Assembly: GCA_007571365.1 (NCBI GenBank)
Contig: RKRN01000109.1
Coordinates: 34,102 to 98,101, forward strand
DNA length: 64,000 nt
Direction: 5' to 3'
From: Candidatus Latescibacterota bacterium
GTDB lineage: Bacteria; Latescibacterota; UBA2968; UBA8231
In this document: in pieces, positions 7,267-17,400 of the stretch
How positions within the stretch are numbered: the first letter of the stretch is position 1
Layout: each line of letters opens with the position of its first letter
Notes under the pieces: model-generated
Told to the model about the DNA's origin: nothing
Database searches by the model: none
The model's input: only the letters and a program-made list of their open reading frames with translations
Position numbers and translations under genes: made by a program

Positions 7267-9723
7267 CTAGCCATCGTCGTAGCGATCCAATTCGCGTCTC
7301 AGGCGGTCCGCGTCTCGGCTGGGGTTGGCTGGCTGGGGCTTGGTCTGTAGGGGAGCTTGGCCTTGGTCCTTCCAGCGAACTAGCAGAGTGCGTACTAGGG
7401 CAAAGCCAAATAAAAGAGCCAAAAAGGGCGCGACCCAAGCGAGCAAGTTAAAGCCCTCGTGAGGCGGAGTGGCTAAGACCATCGGGCCAAAACGCGCTAC
7501 ATAGCTGTCGATAATCTGCTGCCGAGTTTGGCCTTGGTCTAGGGCTGAGCCAATCGCCTCGCGTTCGGGGACCGCGAAGTCAGTACAAAGACAGGTGGCT
7601 AGGGATTCTCGAGGGCAATTACCGCAGAGACAGACCAACTCCTCAGCCACGGCCTTGATCTCCGCCGTTGTCGCTGCCTCTACTGGCGAGAAGCCTACTG
7701 CCAACGCAACGAGTAAGGGCACGTACATACGCGGCTTCCGGGCGATGGCCGCGTCCATGGCGGTCTCGCGATCGATCCGCGCTAGCCGCCGATCTCGCGG
7801 CGTGGGCCACATCGCCCACATCGCGCCCAGCACTAGGACGACAGCACCGAGCCACACGAAGTTGATTAGCGGGTTGATATAGACTTGGAACTTGGCACTT
7901 TGGTCTTCGGCAGAGCCCACCAGAATTACATAGAAGTCCTCGCGCCAAGTCGAGTAAATGGAGACTTCAGTAGTACCTTGGTCAAAGGCGGGATAGTAGC
8001 GTCGCTCCGGCAGCAGCGTACCGAGGAATTGATCGCCGCGGTGCAGAGCCAGTGCCGCCGCGGTAGTGCTGTGGTTGGCGTTTTCGGCAAAGGCTAGCGA
8101 CGCGAAGGTAAGCCGGTATTCGCCGACTTGACGCGAAGTCCCTTGGTCGAGGACGACTTCGGCTTCTTGGGTAAAGGCTTTGCCAGTAAAGCCAGCAAAG
8201 AGCAATACTAGCCCGAGATGGGTCAAATATCCGCCGTAACGCCGTCGGTTTTTGGCGCAGAGGCGATACAGTGCCACTAGATAGGATTCGTGCGTACTGC
8301 GCCGCCGCGCCCGTGCCCCAGCGTGGAATTCGGCAGAGAGCGCAACGAGTACGAAGATGCACAACCCGAATGACAGCACCACATAAGGATCCCGTATGCC
8401 AACGAAAAAAAAGACCCCGCAAGAAAGTACGCCTGCCGTCACCGGGCGAACGAAGTTTTTGCGCAGACTCTCGCGGGAGGTGCGGTGCCAAGCGAAGAGT
8501 GGACCAGCACCCGTCAACAACAGAAGCACTAGGCCGATGGGAATCGTGACTTGATTAAAAAAAGGAGGTCCGACCGTGATTTGCTCGTCGGTCAAAGCCT
8601 CGGAGACCAGCGGGAAGACCGTGCCCCAGAACACGGCGAAGAGCATTCCCAAGAGAACCCAGTTGTTGAGCAAGAAGGCCGTCTCGCGCGAAGCGAATGA
8701 TTCCAAGCGGTTCTCGGCCTTGAGCAAGGGTAGTCGCAGCCACAAAAGGCCAAAAGAAAAAACCAGCGTCAGGACTAGAAATGTGCCAAAAAAAGGGCCG
8801 ATATTAGATTGGGCAAAGGCGTGAACCGAAGAGATAATACCACTGCGGGTCATAAAGGTGCCGAACAGGCACAGCGCGTACGTAAGGATCGCTAGTGCCA
8901 CATTCCATACCTTGAGCATCCCCTTGCGCTCTTGAATCATAATTGAGTGCAGAAAAGCGGTGGCGATCAGCCAAGGCATCAGCGAGGAGTTCTCCACCGG
9001 ATCCCAAGCCCAGTACCCACCCCACCCTAGTTCGACATAAGCCCACTTGCCGCCTAGCAGGAGGCCGAAGCCGAGAAAGGCCCAAGGGATAAGCATCCAG
9101 CGGCGCACTGCACGCAGCCAAGTAGCGTCCAGTTTGCCGGTCAAGAGCGCGGCGATGGCAAAGGCAAAGGGAACGACCATGCCCACCATCCCCAAGTAAA
9201 GCATCGGCGGGTGAATGGCCATAACGGGGTGTTGTAGGATCGGGTTGAGCCCGCGACCGTCTTCTGGCGTAAAGGGCAGGCGCTGGAACGGGTCAGCGGC
9301 AAAAAGATGCACAATGCAAAAGAAGAAGCTGGTAAGGGATAGGGTCGCTATCGCGTAGGGCATCAATTCGCGGTAGCGCTGGCGGTAGAGTGCCGCCAAG
9401 CCCGCCGAGTAGATGGACAGGATCCAGCCCCAAAACAACAGCGATCCGTTCTGCCCGCCCCACAGTGCCGTTACTAAATAGAACAAAGGCATGGCGCGGT
9501 TGCTGTTTTCGGCCACGTACTCGACTTGGAAGTCGTGGGAGAGGAGAGCGTACCACAGCGAGAGGACCGCCAGCGTCAGCAGGGCACAGGTCGCCAAGAC
9601 CCCGTTCTCGCCCGAGCGCACCAAGCCCAACTGGCCGCGCCGCGCCCCAAAGGCCGACGCTAGAGCCCCATAGCCGGAGGCTAGGAGTGCTAGGCACAAG
9701 GCAAAGTAGCCGATATCAACCAT
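7267..9723 (-). CDS. ccmF: CcmF-CcmH fusion, cytochrome c heme lyase component
   Basis: CcmF WWD motif GWGGYWAWDPVENSSLMPW and multi-TM body; after about residue 690, a CcmH-like domain LVCLCGNCPRESLATCLCTDF...EREAIGSALDQGQTRQQIIDSYVARFGPMVLATPP plus TM. Confidence 0.88.
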   Translation of the reverse strand: MVDIGYFALCLALLASGYGALASAFGARRGQLGLVRSGENGVLATCALLTLAVLSLWYALLSHDFQVEYVAENSNRAMPLFYLVTALWGGQNGSLLFWGWILSIYSAGLAALYRQRYRELMPYAIATLSLTSFFFCIVHLFAADPFQRLPFTPEDGRGLNPILQHPVMAIHPPMLYLGMVGMVVPFAFAIAALLTGKLDATWLRAVRRWMLIPWAFLGFGLLLGGKWAYVELGWGGYWAWDPVENSSLMPWLIATAFLHSIMIQERKGMLKVWNVALAILTYALCLFGTFMTRSGIISSVHAFAQSNIGPFFGTFLVLTLVFSFGLLWLRLPLLKAENRLESFASRETAFLLNNWVLLGMLFAVFWGTVFPLVSEALTDEQITVGPPFFNQVTIPIGLVLLLLTGAGPLFAWHRTSRESLRKNFVRPVTAGVLSCGVFFFVGIRDPYVVLSFGLCIFVLVALSAEFHAGARARRRSTHESYLVALYRLCAKNRRRYGGYLTHLGLVLLFAGFTGKAFTQEAEVVLDQGTSRQVGEYRLTFASLAFAENANHSTTAAALALHRGDQFLGTLLPERRYYPAFDQGTTEVSIYSTWREDFYVILVGSAEDQSAKFQVYINPLINFVWLGAVVLVLGAMWAMWPTPRDRRLARIDRETAMDAAIARKPRMYVPLLVALAVGFSPVEAATTAEIKAVAEELVCLCGNCPRESLATCLCTDFAVPEREAIGSALDQGQTRQQIIDSYVARFGPMVLATPPHEGFNLLAWVAPFLALLFGFALVRTLLVRWKDQGQAPLQTKPQPANPSRDADRLRRELDRYDDG

Positions 9724-9755
9724 AAAATGTTGGGAAAAGCCAAAAGGTGTGCGGG

Positions 9756-10190
9756 CTAGCCATTCGGGCTGTTCATTGCCTGCACGTGGCCTTCATAGCT
9801 TTGTCCCTCGTATTTGGAGGGGCATTTGGCAAAGACGGTATCAGCAGCAAAGACCTGATCGGCTGAATGGTATTCGCCTTCGAGAACTACCAGTGCTTCA
9901 TCTTTGAAGGTATCGGGTAGCACGGCGTGGCCGACGTAGCGCACCCGCAGTGTGTGTTGCCCGTCGGTAATCACAAATTCGGGACGCGAGCGATACCGGT
10001 CCCATTCAATCGAACCGGGCACCACGGTGCTGCCGCCTAGTTGGATGCGCTGGCTCGCGTCTATAGTCCCGTCCATCAGGATTTGCAGCGTCATGTGAGT
10101 CGCCGTTGACTGTTGGACGCCAGCTACAAAAAGGTAAATCAAGCCAGCGGCAATGACTAGAGAGCCGAGGGTAAATTTGTGCCTTCTCAT
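9756..10190 (-). CDS. ccmE: CcmE heme chaperone, CXXXY variant
   Basis: N-terminal TM then OB-like RVRYVGHAVLPDTFKDEALVVLEGEY...AKCPSKYEGQ; Cys in place of the canonical heme-binding His. Confidence 0.85.
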   Translation of the reverse strand: MRRHKFTLGSLVIAAGLIYLFVAGVQQSTATHMTLQILMDGTIDASQRIQLGGSTVVPGSIEWDRYRSRPEFVITDGQHTLRVRYVGHAVLPDTFKDEALVVLEGEYHSADQVFAADTVFAKCPSKYEGQSYEGHVQAMNSPNG

Positions 10191-10255
10191 AAAATAAATC
10201 TGCTCAATTTCCCCTTTTTGTCAACGAGTACACCCGTTGGCGCAAAGGATCGCAT

Positions 10256-11395
10256 TCACACTTCAAGCACCTTGGGCAGGCTGCATAAGTTCTCGTAGCC
10301 ATCGGCGCAAATGACGACCGTATCTTCGATTCGGACGCCCCCCAAGCCTCGGTAGTAAAGCCCCGGTTCCATCGTCACGACATGGCCGGACTCAAGCACA
10401 TCGCCGCACGGGCCGATCCTCGGCCCTTCGTGGATCTCCAGCCCTAGCCCGTGCCCCGTGCCATGGATGTAGCCCTGCATATAGCCGTCTTGCTCTTTTG
10501 TCTCGTAACCAGCGTCGCGGAAAAACTGTTGGATTGCTTGGTGAATAAGGTGGCCTTCGGCACCCGGCCGGATGTGCTCTAAGCCCAGTTGTTGAGCCTC
10601 CAGCACGGTTTCGTACAGGTGCCGCAGCGGCTTGGAAACTGGTCCCTTACACACGGTCCGCGTCAAGTCGCCGTAGTAGCCGCTCGCCTCATCGCGCGGA
10701 AAAATGTCGATGACGACGGCCTCGCCAGCGCGCAAAGGCCCAAAGCCTACTTGGTGCGGGTCGCAGCCTTGGTCGCCTCCAGCGACGATGGTATGTTCGC
10801 CAATGCTGTCGCAGTCCATGAGCGTCTGATGCACCATGCGCCGCAATCTCTCCGAAGTGAGTACGTCGCCGTTGAGGAAGAGGACGCCGTCGCGCACAGC
10901 CGATGTGCGCAGCCCCTCAACCGCCGTTTCCATGCCCGCTTCGGCGGCCCGCATCGCCCGGCGCACATTCTCGATCTCGGTGGAGTCCTTGATTTTGCGC
11001 TGGGGAAAGAGCGGCTCGGTCGCAATGGCTAGTTCGATGCCTTCCCCCCGCAGAAAGTCGGCCGTACCAAGGGGAAAATCAGCGGGCACTTGCAGCTTCG
11101 CCAAGCCGAGATCGCGCAAAAGTTCCAACAACACGGCGTTGCTGTTGGGCCGCTCTTGGCACCTTTTCTTGGCCTGCTTCGCGTACTGGGTATAAGACAA
11201 TACCAGATCGACGCTAGCTTGGTCGCGTGCGCGGTTGCTTTCGAGGCTGTTGGCGAGCATGATTTTTTCGCTAGGGGTCCACAGAAAGACGAAGGGATCG
11301 GGGGCGCGAAAGCGGGTGGCGTAGAACAAGTTGGCGCAGCGTTCGCTGCTGCCGATCATCAGCAGGGCATCGGCCCCTTTTAGGTCGGGCGTCAT
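10256..11395 (-). CDS. M24-family Xaa-Pro aminopeptidase-like protein
   Basis: VVIDIFPRDEASGYYGDLTRT, HGTGHGLGLEIHEGPRI, VTMEPGLYYRGLGGVRIEDT metal-binding motifs. Confidence 0.88.
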   Translation of the reverse strand: MTPDLKGADALLMIGSSERCANLFYATRFRAPDPFVFLWTPSEKIMLANSLESNRARDQASVDLVLSYTQYAKQAKKRCQERPNSNAVLLELLRDLGLAKLQVPADFPLGTADFLRGEGIELAIATEPLFPQRKIKDSTEIENVRRAMRAAEAGMETAVEGLRTSAVRDGVLFLNGDVLTSERLRRMVHQTLMDCDSIGEHTIVAGGDQGCDPHQVGFGPLRAGEAVVIDIFPRDEASGYYGDLTRTVCKGPVSKPLRHLYETVLEAQQLGLEHIRPGAEGHLIHQAIQQFFRDAGYETKEQDGYMQGYIHGTGHGLGLEIHEGPRIGPCGDVLESGHVVTMEPGLYYRGLGGVRIEDTVVICADGYENLCSLPKVLEV

Positions 11396-11397
11396 GT

Positions 11398-12873
11398 TTA
11401 CTCCGGAATTTTTAGTGCCCGGACCTCAATTCCGGTAGCGGGTCGCCAAAACCAGAAAAACGCAAACTGACCTTCCTCCAGTTCGGAAACAGAGCGCACA
11501 AATTGCTCCAACGAAGTAACGCGTTCTTGATCCACCTCGGTAATCACATCGTTCGCTTGAATCCCTTTGTCGGCGGCTAACCCCTCTGGATCTACTTCAA
11601 CTACCATCACCGGCTCCTCGCCTCGTGCAAAATCCAGTTCAGCCGCCAACTCGGTCGCCAATTCGGCGGGCAAGGTTTTAACTGAAATCCCTAGCTTTGC
11701 TAGCCGCTGATGGCCTTGGGAAAGGAGCCGGTCTTCTTCGCGCTCGCCGAGCACCACGGCGACTTGGTGGATCTGATTTTGGCGCATGACTTGCAGGCTG
11801 ACCGTCTCGTTTGGGTCGCGGCTGTAGATCAGCGTCTGCAAGTGGTTGAAGTGGTTCACCTCGATACCATCGAGCGACAGGACGACGTCCCCGATGAGCA
11901 GACCACCGCGTGCGGCCGGGCTGTTGGGCTGCACATCTTTGAGGTAAACGCCGCGTGGCCGGTCAAGGTCGAGGCTGTGTTCGCGGATTAGCTCTGGGGT
12001 CATCTCGGATTCCATGGTCACGCCCAAGTAGCCGCGGACGATCCGCCCGTGGACCAGCAGATCATCCACTACCTCGTACGCTAGGTTGATCGGCACAGCT
12101 AGCCCATAGCCGATATAGTAACCAGTGCGCGTTGAAATGGCCGTGTTGATTCCTACGACTCGGCCCTGTAGGTCGAGTAAAGGGCCGCCGGAGTTGCCGG
12201 GGTTGATCACGGCATTGGTCTGGATAAAACTCTCGATGGCGTAACGGTTTTCTTCGGCGCTTCTGGGGTTGAAAATACCTGCTTGGCGCCCTAGGGCACT
12301 GACGATGCCGTGCGTCAGTGTTGAACCCATGCCCAAGGGGTGGCCAATGGCCAGCACCCAATCGCCGATTTGCAAGCGGTCTGAGTCGGCCAACAGCACA
12401 GTAGGTAACCCCTGCGCCTCAACCTTGAGCAGGGCGATGTCAATCAGTGAATCAAAGCCGATGACCTCAGCCTGATAGGTGCGGCGGTCCGAGAGGGTGA
12501 CTTGGATGGAGTCGGCCTCGGCGACGACGTGGTAGTTGCTCAGAATATAGCCATTGGAGCTAACGATAGTGCCGGAGCCTAGGCCGCGAAAGTCTTCGGG
12601 GATTTCCGGGTGGAAGGGGGGCAGTGTGCGCTTTGGCCGCGATCGGGCCGTCGCCGCTATCAAAACTACGGCTGGCCTCGCTTGTTCGTAGGCGTGGCGG
12701 AAAGCCCTGCTGAGACCCGCGATTGGCTGAGTGCTCTCCTCTGGCACTTGCGCTCCAGCCGGGTGTGCGCCCGCGAGCAACGCGGCGATAAGGGTGCTGC
12801 CCACCCACGGACGACAAATGCTGAACAGGGTGGAGGAGTTGTCGAGCCTGACGGCGCGGTGAAGACGCTTCAT
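11398..12873 (-). CDS. Trypsin-like serine protease with two PDZ domains (HtrA/DegP family)
   Basis: Catalytic triad contexts LSNYHVV, DIALLKV, NPGNSGGPL; PDZ GYLGVTME... and a second C-terminal PDZ. Confidence 0.92.
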   Translation of the reverse strand: MKRLHRAVRLDNSSTLFSICRPWVGSTLIAALLAGAHPAGAQVPEESTQPIAGLSRAFRHAYEQARPAVVLIAATARSRPKRTLPPFHPEIPEDFRGLGSGTIVSSNGYILSNYHVVAEADSIQVTLSDRRTYQAEVIGFDSLIDIALLKVEAQGLPTVLLADSDRLQIGDWVLAIGHPLGMGSTLTHGIVSALGRQAGIFNPRSAEENRYAIESFIQTNAVINPGNSGGPLLDLQGRVVGINTAISTRTGYYIGYGLAVPINLAYEVVDDLLVHGRIVRGYLGVTMESEMTPELIREHSLDLDRPRGVYLKDVQPNSPAARGGLLIGDVVLSLDGIEVNHFNHLQTLIYSRDPNETVSLQVMRQNQIHQVAVVLGEREEDRLLSQGHQRLAKLGISVKTLPAELATELAAELDFARGEEPVMVVEVDPEGLAADKGIQANDVITEVDQERVTSLEQFVRSVSELEEGQFAFFWFWRPATGIEVRALKIPE

Positions 12874-14435
12874 TCGAGGTTGTATTCGTTCAGCTTCCGG
12901 TAGAGTGTGCGAGTGCTGATGCCGAGGATGGCGGCGGCCTTCCGGCGATTGCCGCCGACGCGGTCGAGGGCCTGTTCGATGGCTTCTCGCTCGCGGTCTT
13001 TGAGCGTGGGCAAAGGTTCAATAGCTGCGTTTTCGTGGACGCGTATTGCCGCGGGTTTCTGGGAGTCTGCGGGATGGTAAGGAGCGTCCTCAACCGGATA
13101 GATCGGTTCCTCCGAGGCGACCGGTCGAACGGCCCTTGGCGTTACGGGAGGCGTAGAGGATGGCATCACGGAGGCATTGCCCTCGACCGCAGCTCTTAGC
13201 TCGGCGACCTCGCGCTTGAGATCCAAGAGCGCAAAGTAAATCAACTCGCGCTCGGATTGGTCGGGCGTCTTGTTGGTCGGCACGGGCAAATGGCGCGTGG
13301 GCTGGATCCCGAGATGAGATAATAGGTCTTCGGGTTCGACGAGGGTACGCGGGGCGAGAAATACCAAGTGCTCGATTAAGTTGCGCAACTCGCGCACATT
13401 GCCAGGCCAAGCATAGTTTTGCAAAAGGTCCAGGGCCGCCGCCGAGAACCCTTCTAGACGGCTTTTGTTGTCTTGGGTCAGTTCGCTGATGAAGTGCTCG
13501 ATCAAGAGGGGAATGTCCTCGGCTCGGCGGCGCAGCGGCGGAATGTCGAGCTCGACGACCTTGAGACGGTGGTATAGGTCGAGGCGGAACTCGCGTTGTT
13601 CAACCGCCTTTTGTAGATCGCGGTTGGTCGCGGCGATGACGCGAAGGTCCACTGAGACCGACGCGCTGCCGCCGATGCGGACCACCTCGCGCTGCTCGAG
13701 GACCCGCAAGAGGCGCACTTGCGCCGCCAGCGACATCTCGCCGATTTCGTCTAGAAAGACCGTTCCACTGTTTGCTTGTTCAAAGATACCTCGGTACTGA
13801 GTGCGGGCGTCGGTAAAGGCTCCCTTCTCGTGCCCGAAGAGTTCGTTCTCCAGCAGATTCTCCGGAATGGCACCGCAGTTGAGCGGGCGAAAAGGACGGT
13901 CGCGTCGGCTGCTGTAGCGATGTAGAGCTTCGGCAACTAAGTCCTTGCCCGCGCCGCTTTCGCCCGTCAGAAGAATAGAGGAAACCGGCGTCGGTGCCAC
14001 GATTAAGATGCGTTCGCGCAGTTGGCGCATTAAGGGCGACTGACCTATCAGTTCGGCCCCGTGCAAAAAGTCTCCTCGCTCTAGTAGCTGGTCCAGATGG
14101 CGACGCAGGACTGCGGCCTCAAAGGGCACGGCAATTTGGTCTTTGAGAGGCGAATCCCACAAAAGTCGGTCCCAGTTTTCATCGACGTTGCCCAAGCCCA
14201 GCATGGGCACATCGCGGTACTGGCCGAGCGCGGCGACGCCCTCGGCGAGGACGGCGGGCGCAAGCTCCAGATCAAAGGCGACCAGATCCACGCTGCGCCG
14301 CAGTAGCCGCCCTAGCGCATCGCCGTTAGCCGCGCTGAGTACGCGCAGCCGCACACCGTGGACTGCGGCCTTGAATTCCGCTTCCAACTCTACTCGCTGG
14401 GTCAGTAGTAGAATGTGACGTTGAGTCGGGGGCAC
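12870..14435 (-). CDS. Sigma54-interaction AAA+ regulator (NtrC family), GAFTDA variant
   Basis: Walker A GESGAGKD, FGHEKGAFTDARTQYRGIFEQA, NSGTVFLDEIGEM, R-fingers, C-terminal Fis HTH ALDRVGGNRRKAAAILGISTRTLYRKL; degenerate N-terminal receiver. Confidence 0.9.
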   Translation of the reverse strand: MPPTQRHILLLTQRVELEAEFKAAVHGVRLRVLSAANGDALGRLLRRSVDLVAFDLELAPAVLAEGVAALGQYRDVPMLGLGNVDENWDRLLWDSPLKDQIAVPFEAAVLRRHLDQLLERGDFLHGAELIGQSPLMRQLRERILIVAPTPVSSILLTGESGAGKDLVAEALHRYSSRRDRPFRPLNCGAIPENLLENELFGHEKGAFTDARTQYRGIFEQANSGTVFLDEIGEMSLAAQVRLLRVLEQREVVRIGGSASVSVDLRVIAATNRDLQKAVEQREFRLDLYHRLKVVELDIPPLRRRAEDIPLLIEHFISELTQDNKSRLEGFSAAALDLLQNYAWPGNVRELRNLIEHLVFLAPRTLVEPEDLLSHLGIQPTRHLPVPTNKTPDQSERELIYFALLDLKREVAELRAAVEGNASVMPSSTPPVTPRAVRPVASEEPIYPVEDAPYHPADSQKPAAIRVHENAAIEPLPTLKDREREAIEQALDRVGGNRRKAAAILGISTRTLYRKLNEYNLE

Positions 14436-14457
14436 GATACTCTCCGCGGGCGTGGCT

Positions 14458-17400
14458 TCAGTTGAGGGTTTCTAGCTGGCGGCGCAGGGCATCGATCCGC
14501 TCGCGGGCTAGCCGTCCCTGCGGACTCTGGCCCCCTTCGCGACGTGTGATGCGCTCGTAGATGGTCACGGCCGTGGCGTGTTCGCCCAGCGACTCGTGGC
14601 AGTGGGCGCGCTGGAAATCCGCCGAGGTGATCCACATGCTGAGCCCTTGGCTACCGTGGTAACTGACTTTGTAATAGGCTTGAATCGCCTTGCGGTACTC
14701 GCCCATATTCTGATAGGATTCGCCAATGTAAAACCGGGCTTCTGAGGCACTGTTACCATCAAGTAACTGTTGGGAGAGTAGCTCGTCTAGCTGTTCAATG
14801 GCTTGGGCGTATTGGCCCTTATTCTTGAGGATGATACCCAGTTCGAGTTGGAGCTCGATGGCTTTGGGATGCTCGGGGTATTGGCTCAGTAGCTGATCGG
14901 CTACTTGGTGAGCGGCCTCGTACTCGTGGGCACTTTGGTAGCTTTTGAGCAGTTTCCACATCGCATCTTGGGCCTGATCACTACCGACTTCTGGCGCGTC
15001 CAAGGCGTGTTTGTAGGCCCCTGCCGCTTGCAGGAAGTTGTGCAGCGAAAAGTGGTAGTCCCCCAAGCGCAAGTAGGCGTCGGCTACCTGAGGACTCGCC
15101 GGATACTCTCGTACAAAGCGCGATATGGCCTCCAATGCGAACGCCGCCCCCTCCTCGCTAGGCCTCGCCTTGTTTCGCTTCCACAGGGTTATGGCCATCC
15201 AATAGGCTCCGTCGTCGGCCCATGTGTCTCCTTGCTTTTCTACCTCTCGAAACAACTCGTAAGACTTTTTGTAGTTACCAGCCTGCAAATAGTGTTTCCC
15301 CTCTTCAAGCCGGAAGTGTTGACGCCACTCCGTTTCTTCCTTGAACCGCTTGGCAAATTGCTTGGCTAGCTTGCGTGCTTCCTCGATGCGCTTGAGTTGG
15401 AATAAGGAGAGGACGGCTTGTCCGTGGATCAAGGCGTCCTCGCTTTGCTTCAGCAAGGGCCGATAGAGTCGGTAGGCTTGTTTGTATTGCTTGAGGGCAA
15501 AGGCGATGTGGCCGGCCCGCGCCGAGGCTTCGGTCGCCAATCCGCTGGAGGTAAATTCTTGGCCGACCTTGCGGAAGAGCCGAAAGGCGTCGTCTTCCTG
15601 ACCCAACCTTAGTTGCAGTACTGCTTGGGCGAAGTAGATGCTGTCTAGTCCAGCCGGGTTTGGCTCTTCGGCGAGTATTTGCCGATAGGTCTCCATGGCC
15701 TCGCCATAGCGGTTGAGATGGTGATAAGCGCGGCCAATTCGTCGAAGAATCGGTTCTCTGTCGTCGGAGATTGTCGAGTTGGAGACTAGTGGTCTATATA
15801 GCTCGACGGCGGCGGCGTACTGGCCGAGCTGAAAATAGGTATCGCCCAACAGTTTCTGGGCGGCGCGGCGCTGGGGAAAGGCCGGGTAGCCCCAGCGCAA
15901 TTCTTGCAGTCGGGCAATGGCTTCTTGGGTCCGCTCCTGCGCTAAGCGGATATGGCCCAGTTCAAAGAGCACCGGTGCTGTCAGCGGATTATTGGGATAG
16001 TCTCGCAGAACGCGCTCGAGCAAATCGGCCGCTGCTTTGTGTCGACCTTTTTGCACTAGGCAAAGACTCTTGCCGTATAGAGCGTGGGGTACTAGTGGAC
16101 TGTTGGAAGAGAGCCGACGAAGCTGATCGTAGGCCGCAATGGCTCCGTCGAACCAAGTAGTATCAGTCTCGCCGAGTTGGCGGCGAACATCGCCTAGCTG
16201 TAAAAGGGCTTGGTCTAGATGGACACTGTGCTCTTTGGCAAACTCGGCGACAAAAGCGGCAATCCCCTCTTCGAGCGTCAACAATCGCAGCGGGGCGGGG
16301 CGGTCTTCGGCTTCAAGTTTAATGAGGCTAAGTCGTGTGCGCCGGGCCCAAGTGCCGGCGGTGGGGGCTTGTTCGACGAGAACGCGGTATTCCCGCAGGG
16401 CTAGCTCCCGTAGCGAGTCTGCGCTGGCCGGCTGCGCTTCTAACTGGCGTTGGCGGGCGAGTCGGAGTAGGCTTTCGGCCAGAAAGTACTGTGCCTCATC
16501 CTTGTAGGGGTCGTCTGGATAGGCCCTGGCATAGTGTTTGAAAAATTGGATAGCCGCGACAAAATCGTGGTGCGCGAACAGCTCCCGGGCGACCGCTAGC
16601 TGCACTAGCTGACGCGACTTGCCGCTCAGCTCATCGAGCCAGGCTTTTTGCAAGGCCCGGCTAAGGTCGCCCGGGTCCAAGACGGTAAATTCGCGTAGGT
16701 ATTCGATTCGCTGGCGCACCTTTTCGCTCTGGTGGTCGGCGGGGAAGAGTTCGAGGAAGGCCACGTACTCGCGCAGTGCCGCACGCGGTTGTCCGCTTTG
16801 CTCAAGGGTTTGAGCGAGGGCGAGCTGCGCTTTGGTCGCCACTTCGTCCTGACCCGAAGCTAGTTGGCGATAGAAAGATATGGCTTCTTCGTAGTAGCCG
16901 GTTGAGGCGTAGAGGGCGGCGAGTTCGAAGCGCACGGCGTTGGCATCGGCGGCCGCCTCGGCTTCCTGTAGGTAACGGCGGTACCAAGTTATCGCATGGC
17001 TGTGGAAAGCGGCGATCCCTTCTCCGAAAGTTAATAACCGCAGCGAATCGGAGCTGTCCTCGGCTTCGCTGTCGCCGCGCCGCTTATAGAGGGCTCCTAG
17101 TTCCCTCAGCGCACTAATGGCTTCAGGGCTGTTGCCGGCTTGGATCAATCCTTGAAAAAGGCCTACTGCGCGGGCGAATTGTCCGGTTTGGCCCAGAACG
17201 ATGGCTCGGCCTAGCTGTGCCTTGAGGTAAGCGGGGTGGCCGGGTTGAAGCATGGTGCTCAGCTTGTCGTAATGGGCGATGGCTTCGCGCGTCTGATGAC
17301 TCTGGCGTCGGGCGTCGGCCAGCCCTAGGAGCGCACTTTCTTTGAGAGCGCGGTCGCCGATTTTGTTAAAGGCCCGCTGATAGGCGTCCCCGGCTTGGCT

